From Planctomycetaceae bacterium (GTDB lineage: Bacteria; Planctomycetota; Planctomycetia; Pirellulales; Pirellulaceae): a DNA stretch of 64,000 nt. A program made the position numbers and the translations under genes. Within the stretch, counting starts at the first letter, position 1. Each line of letters begins with the position of its first letter. Where the stretch lies: contig JACKHM010000005.1 in NCBI GenBank assembly GCA_020638995.1, forward strand, positions 496,001-560,000, read 5' to 3'. This document shows positions 57,067 through 64,000 of the stretch, in pieces. Below the pieces are notes generated by a model. That model was given only the letters and a program-made list of their open reading frames with translations. It was not told where the DNA came from and did no database searches.

Positions 57067-58302
57067 TTAGTCCCTCTTCACTTGACCTGCCTCGCGAGCC
57101 AGTGGGCGGCTGATCAAGATTCGCGGTTTGGATTTGGGGCCGGTGAATGCTTGAGCCAGAATGTCTTGCTCGGTGAATCGTGCCAGAAGTATCTCGCCAT
57201 CCGTCGCTCGGTTGCGATCGTAGGAGATGTAGATCGTGCCGTCCGGGGCCTGAAAGCCGTCGGGATAGGAGATGCCTTTGCGGTCGTCCAGCATGAGTCC
57301 GCCGCGCCATGATCGGCCATCGTCGTCGGACAGCCAGGCGGTGAGCATGCTGCGCCCTTCATGCGTATCAATCGTTCGGCCATGTTTAATCAGCAACAAA
57401 TTGCCTGACGCCAACCGACGGATGTGAAAACGGGCTACGGGCTGCTTGATGCTCGACCCCGTTGGCGCTGTCCATGTCTGGCCCGCGTCGGTGGAAGTCG
57501 ATTCCATGATTCCTTTGGCAGTGCGAGCCAACATCCACAGCGAGCTGTCTGTTCGTTCCACGATCATGTGTTCGTGCCAGTCCGGATTCGGAAATTGAAC
57601 ACAACCTCGGCGAGTCCAGCTTGCACCTTGATCGTTCGACACAAACACGTTCGCGCCGCGCAGTGGATCGAGTTCCCGGAAACAACCCTTGAACTCGCGA
57701 AAGCCGTCGCGTTGGTCGAGCGAAATCGGCAGTATCCATTCGCCTGTCGTTAACACAGTCGGCTTGTTCAGCGTCACGCCGTGCCAAATGCGACGCGGTT
57801 CCGACCACTGCGGTTCGTCTGCGTCGGGATGCTCGCAGACGGCCATCCACACTCCGGCCCGGCCATCGAACATGTCCATCGATTGATCGAAGATCAGCCA
57901 CAACCGGCCCAGCGGATCGGACCACAAGTTGCCAACTAACACACTTCGCTCGGCAGGCAAGTCAGGTGCATGAGCATCGACCACGAGCCGCGGTTGCGAC
58001 CATGAATCGCCATCGTCATCGCTGGTCGCCAACACAAAGAACGCTTTGGGACTGTCGCCACCGGCAACCCAACACGCCCACAATCGTCCCCCCGGAGTCC
58101 GTTCGATCCCGATCGTCATGCCATAGTCCAACTTGTCGTAGCCATACTGCGGCAGCGGTGAAGTGTTCAGCTTCGGCGGCACGAGCGCCAAATCAGCGAC
58201 TTGCTCCATCGCGGCAATTCGCTTGGCCTCGGTTACTGAATCGTCTGCCAGCAAGTTTGCTGCAGCGAATGCGGCCAAGACAATTGTGAAAGACGTTCGC
58301 AT
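57067..58302 (-). CDS. Exported sialidase/BNR-repeat (exo-alpha-sialidase-like) protein
   Basis: 411 residues. Signal peptide RTSFTIVLAAFAAANLLA. Four Asp-box repeats of the form S-x-D-x-G-x-S/T-W are visible: SDDDGDSW, SNDQGASW, STDAGQTW and SDDDGRSW, spaced across a six-bladed propeller. GISYPDGFQAPDGTIYISYD is typical of planctomycete sialidase-family proteins, which often act on sugars other than sialic acid. It lies 57 bp downstream of the sulfatase at 58360, so it is the third gene of a sulfatase-sulfatase-sialidase unit, and likely takes part in breakdown of a sulfated glycan. Confidence 0.85.
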   Translation of the reverse strand: MRTSFTIVLAAFAAANLLADDSVTEAKRIAAMEQVADLALVPPKLNTSPLPQYGYDKLDYGMTIGIERTPGGRLWACWVAGGDSPKAFFVLATSDDDGDSWSQPRLVVDAHAPDLPAERSVLVGNLWSDPLGRLWLIFDQSMDMFDGRAGVWMAVCEHPDADEPQWSEPRRIWHGVTLNKPTVLTTGEWILPISLDQRDGFREFKGCFRELDPLRGANVFVSNDQGASWTRRGCVQFPNPDWHEHMIVERTDSSLWMLARTAKGIMESTSTDAGQTWTAPTGSSIKQPVARFHIRRLASGNLLLIKHGRTIDTHEGRSMLTAWLSDDDGRSWRGGLMLDDRKGISYPDGFQAPDGTIYISYDRNRATDGEILLARFTEQDILAQAFTGPKSKPRILISRPLAREAGQVKRD

Positions 58303-58359
58303 GTGTGAACTGACCTCCCAGAAATCAAATGTGTGAAACTGCGCTCTGTTATCGAGTGA

Positions 58360-59964
58360 CTACGATCCTGCGGATGGAGTTGCTCGCGGATCAAAGTCTG
58401 GATTTGGCGTCATCATCTCCGCGCCGAGGGTGGTTCGCCATTGGTGCAACTTTTCCAATAGTTGCTTGGCGATGTCCGCGTGCGAATCAGATAGGTCGTG
58501 TTGTTCGCCTGGGTCGGCATCGATGTCGAATAACTGGTACGTGCCGTGTTCAAAGTATTCAAGCAGCTTGTACTTGCCGCTGCGGATCGCTCCGCCTGGG
58601 CTTTGCATGCCGTGATTGCTGTAGTGGGGGAAGTGCCAGTAAAGAGCGTCGCGATCGAGCCTGGCTGTTCCGTGCAAGAGCGGCGTTAGGCTGAGGCCAT
58701 CGGCGTGGTGTTCGGGCTTGAGATCGACGCCGATCATGTCGAGAATCGTGGGATAGAAATCGGTGCTGATCACGGGTGCGTCGCAAACAGCGTCGGCCTT
58801 TCCATGACCGGGCCATTTGATAATCAAGGGAACGCGGATGCCACCTTCATACAGCCAGCCTTTCGCGCCGCGCAGAGGCGTGTTGGAAGTTGAATAAGCA
58901 ACGTCCAGGTTCTTCGCTGGGATAACGCGGTTTGGCTGACCGAAGTTGGCCGCCGCCATGCCGCCATTGTCCGAGGTCAGAATGATGATCGTGTTCCGGT
59001 CCAGACCGAGCGACTTCAATTTGTCACGCACTCGGCCCACACTTTCATCGACACTTTCGACCATGGCCGCGAATTGAGCGTTGTCTTGCCGCTGCTTGAT
59101 CTTCACCAAGCGGTTGGGCAGAACGCGGTGTTCTGAATACTTGTCCTGATCGATCATCGCAGCAAGCTGCTCACGCGAAAGCGCTGAAGCCGAATCGGGA
59201 TTTCCTTCCAGGATGAAAGGACGCTCGGCCTGGGGCAGCTTCGCTCGCTTCTGTTCGTATTTCTCAACCAGATCAGCTCGGCCTTGAATCGGATCGTGAA
59301 CGGCAAAGTGCGACAAGTACAAAAAGAATGGCCGATCACCATTGTCGTCGATGAATTGCAACGCCTCATCCGTCAAGCGATCTGTTAGATACTCGCCCGG
59401 CTTGTCAGCTAGGCCGTCGAGTTGAAACGGGAAATGGTATCCGGCGCGAGGCCAGCCCTTGTTCCATCTGGGTATTTGAACATCAAACCCTTGTTGCGGC
59501 GGCCCGGCAGGGGCTTCTCCCAAATGCCACTTACCAAAATGCCCCGTTCGATACCCAGCTTCGTGCAGCGTTTCGGCCAACGTAATTTCTTCCAGCGGCA
59601 GCGCCTGGTGAATGAACGCATTCCGAAACTGTTGAAACGGAAACTCGCGGCGACCTGGCAGCCAATCCGTGAGCTTTAGCCGAGCGGGATACTTGCCCGT
59701 CATAATGCTGGCTCGTGTGGGCGAGCAGACATGGCAGGCCGCGTAGGCTTGCGTAAAGCGAGTCCCTTCCTGCGCTAATCGATCGATGTGTTTGGTCTCG
59801 TAGAAGTCGCTGCCGTAACAGGCGAGGTCGCGCCAACCCAAATCATCGACCAGAAAGAACACGATGTTCGGCTGACGCTTTTCCTCGGCGTAGGTAGGCG
59901 ACTCCATTACCAGTGCCAGCCAACCAACTGTCGAACACGCGAACAGGCAACACAACTTTTTCAT
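58360..59964 (-). CDS. Type I sulfatase (arylsulfatase A-like), exported
   Basis: 534 residues from the ATG at 59962-59964, which overlaps the stop of the upstream sulfatase by 4 nt (ATGA). Signal peptide KKLCCLFACSTVGWLALV. The core starts PNIVFFLVDDLGWRDLACYG (metal Asp pair). The formylglycine motif is C80-S-P-T-R84, followed by ASIMTGKYPARL. HFGKWHLGE carries the Lys/His pair of the active site, and ILTSDNGGMAAANFG the second metal Asp/Asn. It hydrolyses sulfate esters outside the cytoplasm. Middle gene of the three-gene unit. Confidence 0.94.
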   Translation of the reverse strand: MKKLCCLFACSTVGWLALVMESPTYAEEKRQPNIVFFLVDDLGWRDLACYGSDFYETKHIDRLAQEGTRFTQAYAACHVCSPTRASIMTGKYPARLKLTDWLPGRREFPFQQFRNAFIHQALPLEEITLAETLHEAGYRTGHFGKWHLGEAPAGPPQQGFDVQIPRWNKGWPRAGYHFPFQLDGLADKPGEYLTDRLTDEALQFIDDNGDRPFFLYLSHFAVHDPIQGRADLVEKYEQKRAKLPQAERPFILEGNPDSASALSREQLAAMIDQDKYSEHRVLPNRLVKIKQRQDNAQFAAMVESVDESVGRVRDKLKSLGLDRNTIIILTSDNGGMAAANFGQPNRVIPAKNLDVAYSTSNTPLRGAKGWLYEGGIRVPLIIKWPGHGKADAVCDAPVISTDFYPTILDMIGVDLKPEHHADGLSLTPLLHGTARLDRDALYWHFPHYSNHGMQSPGGAIRSGKYKLLEYFEHGTYQLFDIDADPGEQHDLSDSHADIAKQLLEKLHQWRTTLGAEMMTPNPDFDPRATPSAGS

Positions 59965-61553
59965 GGTTCGTCCCCCACGCGAACTTGCCAAGCGTCGAAC
60001 TTAGCGACCAATTCTTTCAACACATCCGGTTCGCGGGCCGAGAGATCGCGAAGCTCGGTCGGATCAGCCGCCAAATCGAACAGTTGCCAAGGGCCGCCGC
60101 CACGAGCTTGAATCGCTTTCCACTTGCCAGAACGAATCGCGTAGTGTCGCGGCGCACTCCAGCAAAGCTGGTCGTGCTCGTCGCGTGTCTGCCCGCGAAA
60201 GATCGGTAACAGACTTTTGCCTTCCAACGGCAACGGCTTGCGACCGTGAAAGTCCGTGGGATAGGAAACGCCTGCCACATCCAGGCAGGTCGCCATGAAA
60301 TCGATCACATGACCGGGCTGCGTGGTGAGCGAGCCTGCATCGTGAATCACCGCCGGCCAGCGAACGACCAGCGGAGTGCGGATGCCCCCTTCGAAAGCTT
60401 CCAGCTTGGTGCCGTGCAATGGCGTGTTGCTGGCCGTGGCCCACGCCAGACCATACGCCGCGAATGTTTCAGGACCACCCGGCAAATGATCCGGGCCACT
60501 GCCGGGCCGAATTGCGACGCCATCCTTTCGCCAATTGGCGTTGTTCGCGGTTGGGCTGAATCCAAAACCGTTATCGCTGGGAACGACTCCTCCGTCGGGA
60601 GCCGCACCGTTATCAGAGAGGAACATGACCAACGTGTTCTCCGCCGCACCGGCTTCATCAATGGCCTGCAACAACTGCCCCAGCCCCTGATCGATCGCCG
60701 CGACTTGCCCCGCGTAAACAGCCATGCGTTCCGCCTGCCAGTCCTTGAACTTGTCGATCGTCCAATCCTTAACGATTGCCGGTCGCGGACCAAGCTCGCA
60801 CCTGGCGGAGACCAGCCCCATTTGTCGCTGACGATCTAGCCGCCGAGCACGCACTTCGTCCCATCCCAGCTCGCGATACGTTTTGCGATAGGGTGCAACG
60901 TCAGCCTCGCGAGCATGCAGCGGCCAATGCGGAGCAATATGCGCCACGTACAAAAAGAACGGCTGTTCGCCCGCCAAGCTCTCTTTAAGAAATCGCAATC
61001 CGTACTCATTGAACGCGTCGGTCAAATAGAAATCGTCCGGCAACTCGATTCGCTCGCGATCCAGGTAGAACGGGTTTCCTTGCACCTCGTCGTAGTAACT
61101 GATCTTCGCCTGACACATGGGACCATAGAAACGATCGAAACCGCGATCGAGTGCCAAATCGCGGCCTTGCCATTTGCCAACCATTGCCGTGCGATAATCG
61201 GCCTGCTGCAACACTTCCGCGATCGTCACGCACTTGCTGAAATCTTTCGGTTCGTTCCAGCGATCGCCGCGATGCCCGACCTGTTGGCAGTACAAACCCG
61301 TCAGCAGCGAAGCACGCGTCGGACCGCAAACCGCGTTGTTATAGAACTGTGTAAACCGCAATCCGTCGCGAGCCAGCGAGTCGATATGCGGCGTAGCGAT
61401 CTCGCCACCGTAGCAACCGATGTCGGACCAACCCAGATCGTCCGCCATCACCAACAGAATGTTGGGCGCACGTTTGGAAATTTGTTCGGATGCCACGGAC
61501 GCAGCATTCAAACACAACACCGCCAGCAGGACGACATGAATCGATGTTGTCAT
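59961..61553 (-). CDS. Type I sulfatase (arylsulfatase-like), exported
   Basis: 530 residues from the ATG at 61551-61553; a longer frame to 61619 is not needed because a signal peptide begins here (TSIHVVLLAVLCLNAASVAS). Core: NILLVMADDLGWSDIGCYGG. Formylglycine motif C76-G-P-T-R80 in AVCGPTRASLLTGLY. MVGKWQG and FLSDNGAAPDGG are active-site segments; WQG replaces the usual WHLG, so the conserved His next to Lys is absent. First gene of the leftward unit, its stop overlapping the next sulfatase by 4 nt. Substrate unknown, probably a sulfated polysaccharide. Confidence 0.93.
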   Translation of the reverse strand: MTTSIHVVLLAVLCLNAASVASEQISKRAPNILLVMADDLGWSDIGCYGGEIATPHIDSLARDGLRFTQFYNNAVCGPTRASLLTGLYCQQVGHRGDRWNEPKDFSKCVTIAEVLQQADYRTAMVGKWQGRDLALDRGFDRFYGPMCQAKISYYDEVQGNPFYLDRERIELPDDFYLTDAFNEYGLRFLKESLAGEQPFFLYVAHIAPHWPLHAREADVAPYRKTYRELGWDEVRARRLDRQRQMGLVSARCELGPRPAIVKDWTIDKFKDWQAERMAVYAGQVAAIDQGLGQLLQAIDEAGAAENTLVMFLSDNGAAPDGGVVPSDNGFGFSPTANNANWRKDGVAIRPGSGPDHLPGGPETFAAYGLAWATASNTPLHGTKLEAFEGGIRTPLVVRWPAVIHDAGSLTTQPGHVIDFMATCLDVAGVSYPTDFHGRKPLPLEGKSLLPIFRGQTRDEHDQLCWSAPRHYAIRSGKWKAIQARGGGPWQLFDLAADPTELRDLSAREPDVLKELVAKFDAWQVRVGDEP

Positions 61554-61908
61554 TACGTTACGCGACGATTGAATGCTACGCCGGATATGCTGTACGTAGA
61601 CTGTAGCCGGGATAAACAATGATCCACTCCTTCTTTGAGGACCCGCTAGATACGAACTGATTCAGTCGCCGAGTATATCCGGTTGGACGTTGAATAGTAC
61701 GTTGTCTGCGAATTCGTCGCGTCTGAACGAACCCGCGTTGCGCATGACTAGCCGGGGTTCACGCGCTCGCGAGTTGTCATCCGGTCGGGTGGCACGCTCT
61801 GAGTCGTCGAAGGGCGTGGCTGAACTGCGAGTCGCAGCGTCCTCTACGCGCCGGTTTGCTCTGCTCCCTGCGTTCATCGCTGCTCTTTGGGCACGCCGTA
61901 ACAACCTC
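61554..61908. other. Intergenic region between the sulfatase unit and iscS, with RAYT-like sequence
   Basis: About 355 bp. Part of it (61780-61880) resembles the 3' end of the RAYT remnant at 56.9 kb and is listed separately. I see no other gene or signal. The frames of about 80-140 codons here read through non-coding sequence. Confidence 0.5.
61780..61880 (+). pseudogene. Probable second RAYT 3'-end relic
   Basis: 61823-61858 aligns with 56951-56986 at about 31 of 36 positions (both start AACTGCGAGTC and end CCGGTTT), and the similarity continues for a further 20 nt at about 75%. The same frame reads GVAELR, as expected for a RAYT tail. The upstream part is too decayed to read. The call rests on hand alignment only. 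Confidence 0.4.
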
Positions 61909-63102
61909 TCACGCCAAGCTGCTCATTCGGCGAAGGCGTTGGACTACTTCCGCCAACAGCCCGATCGCGAAATCAACCTCCTCTTCGGTGTTAAAGCGAC
62001 CGATTCCAAAGCGCAGGCTGGCCCGAGTGCGATCGTCGCTCAAGCCGATTGCTCGCAGGACGTGGCTGGGTTCCGGATTTGTAGACGTACAGGCACTGCC
62101 GCTTGAAACGCACAGGTCTCGCATGCTCATCATCAATGCCTCGCCATCGACGTCCGCAAAGCTGCAACTCAGATTTCCCGCGAGGCGAAAGTCCCGCTGG
62201 TCAAGTTCCGGACCGTTCAAGGTGACGTGCTCGATCGCACTGGTTAAGCCCTGATACAGCCGGTCGCGCAACGTGAAAAGGCGGTTAGATTCGGCTTCCA
62301 TCTCGTCCACGCAGAGCTCCAACGCCCTCGCAAATCCTACGATGCCGGGAACATTCAAGGTACCGCTTCGTCGACCGCCTTCCTGTCCGCCGCCGTCGAT
62401 TTGCGGAGTCAAACGAACTTGTGGGCCACGACGCCGAACATACAGTCCGCCGATGCCCTTCGGGCCGTACAGCTTATGACCCGAAAAGCTAAGCAGATCG
62501 ATTTGCATTTGCTCGACATCGACGGGAATCTTGCCTACGGCCTGCGTTGCGTCGGTGTGCAACAAGACGCCGCGCTGCTTACACAAATTGCCGATTTCGA
62601 CCAAGGGTTGAATGACGCCAATCTCGTTGTTCGCTAACATCACCGTCACCAGCAGCGTATCATCGCGAATTGCATCGGCAACGCGTTCCACATCCAATCG
62701 ACCAGCGACCGGTTCGCCCATTTGGCGAACTGGAAGTAACGTGACTTCAAAGCCACGACGCGCTAATACCGCGAGTGGATCGAGGATCGCCTTGTGTTCG
62801 GTCGCCACGCTGACAATATGATTGCCCCGGCGACGCGTACGTTCGGCACAACCTCGGATCGCAAGATTGTTGCTTTCGGTTGCGCCGCTGGTGAAAACAA
62901 TTTCGCGCGACGATGCGCCGATGGATCGGGCAATGCTTTCGCGGGATCGGTCAACGGCTTCCTTTGCATCCCAGCCGAACACATGGCTCGTGCTGCCTGC
63001 GTTTCCATACTTTTCGTGAAACAGCGGCAACATAGCTTCGACCACGCGCGGATCGACGCGCGTGGTGGCATGATTGTCCATGTAGACCGGAGTCTGAACC
63101 AT
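61909..63102 (-). CDS. iscS: Cysteine desulfurase, IscS/NifS type
   Basis: 397 residues, normal for class I desulfurases. PLP enzyme that delivers sulfur from cysteine for Fe-S clusters and tRNA thiolation. Motifs: MDNHATTRVDPRVVEAML at the start, TSGATESNNLAIRG, DATQAVGKIPVDV, the PLP lysine in SFSGHKLYGPKG, and the active-site Cys in SSGSACTSTNPEPSHVLRA. The start lies 3 bp after the NUDIX-like gene on the same strand, so both are likely co-transcribed. No iscR, iscU or hscA is nearby. Confidence 0.95.
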   Translation of the reverse strand: MVQTPVYMDNHATTRVDPRVVEAMLPLFHEKYGNAGSTSHVFGWDAKEAVDRSRESIARSIGASSREIVFTSGATESNNLAIRGCAERTRRRGNHIVSVATEHKAILDPLAVLARRGFEVTLLPVRQMGEPVAGRLDVERVADAIRDDTLLVTVMLANNEIGVIQPLVEIGNLCKQRGVLLHTDATQAVGKIPVDVEQMQIDLLSFSGHKLYGPKGIGGLYVRRRGPQVRLTPQIDGGGQEGGRRSGTLNVPGIVGFARALELCVDEMEAESNRLFTLRDRLYQGLTSAIEHVTLNGPELDQRDFRLAGNLSCSFADVDGEALMMSMRDLCVSSGSACTSTNPEPSHVLRAIGLSDDRTRASLRFGIGRFNTEEEVDFAIGLLAEVVQRLRRMSSLA

Positions 63103-63105
63103 GCT

Positions 63106-63732
63106 TTATTGTTGACGGAAGAGCGCTCTCATGCAAATCTGCGACCAGGTCTCGAAGCCATCGAGGTCCTCTAGAATCTCGCGCACAGGGCGGAAGCCGG
63201 TGTCGATGATCTCATCTTCACGAGGCTGCACGTTAGGCGATTCGACATCGAAGATGTGAACGACTCCAAGATGAACTTTACCGACTTCCGTCTCGTCATC
63301 GTTAATCAATCCAACCATGCGTTCGGTGTATTTAGTATTAATCGCGACCTCTTCAGAAAGTTCACGTTGCATGCCTTCCTGATAAGGGTTCAAGTCGCTT
63401 TCGCTCTGCTCGTCGTCCGACGAGATATGTCCGCCGATACCAACGCTTCGCTTGGCGTGCAATCGCTTCTCCCCCTGCCCTTTCCCACGGGTGTACTGGA
63501 ATACGGAAACATCACCGTGGACATCGACGTGCCGGAAAATAACGTAAGGGATCAACTGCTTAAAGCTGGGATCTTCTTCCATCTCGCTGCGAGGCCGATA
63601 GCTTGTGTGCTCAGGACTGAGCAGTTCGTCCAGATAGCTCGTAACATCCGCGGAAAACCCCTGAAAGTGTCCGAGTTCGTGGAACAGCGAGGTTGGAACG
63701 ACGAGGACTTGTTCGGTCTCGACCAATGACAT
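63106..63732 (-). CDS. NUDIX-like hydrolase of unknown substrate
   Basis: 208 residues from the ATG at 63730-63732, preceded by AAAGGA; a start five codons upstream is weaker. The middle contains GIGGHISSDDEQSESDLNPY then EGMQRELSEEVAI, whose RELSEEV matches the core of the NUDIX box, though the upstream Glu spacing is not the standard one. YVIFRHVDVHGDVSVFQYTR precedes it. The N-terminal QVLVVPTSLFHELGHFQGF is characteristic of a planctomycete NUDIX-like group. It probably hydrolyses a nucleoside diphosphate linked compound. Immediately upstream of iscS. Confidence 0.7.
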   Translation of the reverse strand: MSLVETEQVLVVPTSLFHELGHFQGFSADVTSYLDELLSPEHTSYRPRSEMEEDPSFKQLIPYVIFRHVDVHGDVSVFQYTRGKGQGEKRLHAKRSVGIGGHISSDDEQSESDLNPYQEGMQRELSEEVAINTKYTERMVGLINDDETEVGKVHLGVVHIFDVESPNVQPREDEIIDTGFRPVREILEDLDGFETWSQICMRALFRQQ

Positions 63733-63808
63733 GGTGAATCCTTTCAATTGGGAAACGAGCTGGCAGTCTTAAACGCAGCAGTATAGAGCCTCGCTGTCTG
63801 TCTGTCAG

Positions 63809-64000
63809 TTAGGCAGGCTCGGGCAGCTTTGGTGCAAGCGGCGTTGAGCCGTTCTCCTTGTCCACCGGTTGCTGTGCGTCATGCCGCTCCAATTCTGAGA
63901 TCAAATCTTGCATCATCCGCCGCAATTGGTCGGGGTTTGCGGATGCGAGGTTGTTGGACTCGAAGGGATCGTCCTTGAGGTTGTAGAGCTGGTAGTGAGA
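63809..64000 (-). CDS. C-terminal fragment of a sulfatase (gene continues past the right edge)
   Basis: 64 codons ending in a TAA (63809-63811). The visible part reads SHYQLYNLKDDPFESNNLAS, the C-terminal segment of type I sulfatases, followed by a helix and a Pro-rich tail. It is the fourth sulfatase in the window. Its stop lies 77 bp upstream of the NUDIX-like gene's start, on the same strand, so it could share a transcript. Confidence 0.8.
   Translation of the reverse strand, partial: SHYQLYNLKDDPFESNNLASANPDQLRRMMQDLISELERHDAQQPVDKENGSTPLAPKLPEPA

Overview
The window is a chromosome segment that looks like a planctomycete (Pirellulales-type). The evidence is: a giant secreted protein with a LEPR-XLL-like N-terminus, four formylglycine-type sulfatases (one cut by the window end), a DUF1080 protein, a sialidase-fold protein, a PQQ-type propeller protein, and a TPR protein carrying two RNA-polymerase-alpha-CTD modules. 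LpxA and KdsA indicate an organism that makes lipid A and Kdo. These assignments come from reading motifs, not from database searches.

Layout. 1-5080 (minus) is the N-terminal 1693 codons of a giant Ig-like/Calx-beta/ELWxxDGT-repeat protein that runs off the left edge; a LuxR-type regulator is divergent from it (5675-6532). 6584-12823 (minus) is a tight five-gene unit: hpt, two glycosyltransferases, an AsnB-type amidotransferase and a sulfatase, with two 4-nt stop/start overlaps. 12.9-20.2 kb holds an esterase-like protein, sucCD, an MMPL/RND exporter and a two-protease-fold fusion. 20.3-34.3 kb is mostly housekeeping: lpxA, tadA, ispD, tyrS, rdgB, purA-uppS-cdsA, purC, pssA and a phospholipid-methyltransferase-like gene. 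34.4-38.1 kb has a lipoprotein, kdsA and a lipid kinase.

38.8-46.6 kb (plus) carries tRNA-Thr(CGU), the TPR/double-alpha-CTD protein, and tgt, yajC and a fused secDF whose SecF periplasmic part has a roughly 220-residue low-complexity insertion containing twelve 15-nt repeats; a LysM protein follows. 46.6-56.4 kb is mixed: a hydrolase-fold protein lacking its catalytic residues, a membrane-anchored vWA protein, a lipoprotein, an isoaspartyl peptidase, a bshB1-like and cobL pair, an IscA/ErpA-type carrier and a beta-propeller protein. 57.0-61.6 kb (minus) is a sulfatase-sulfatase-sialidase unit that looks catabolic for sulfated glycans. An IscS-type desulfurase, a NUDIX-like protein and the C-terminus of another sulfatase close the window.

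Mobile DNA is present only as remnants: a REP-associated tyrosine transposase (RAYT) relic readable in three frames at about 56.68-56.99 kb, a probable second relic of its 3' end at about 61.8 kb, and two REP-like palindromic elements (32.5 and 38.4 kb). I found no intact transposase, CRISPR array, prophage or defence island. The most unusual items are the TPR/tandem alpha-CTD protein placed directly before tgt-yajC-secDF, the repeat-expanded SecDF, and the C39-like/HExxH fusion.
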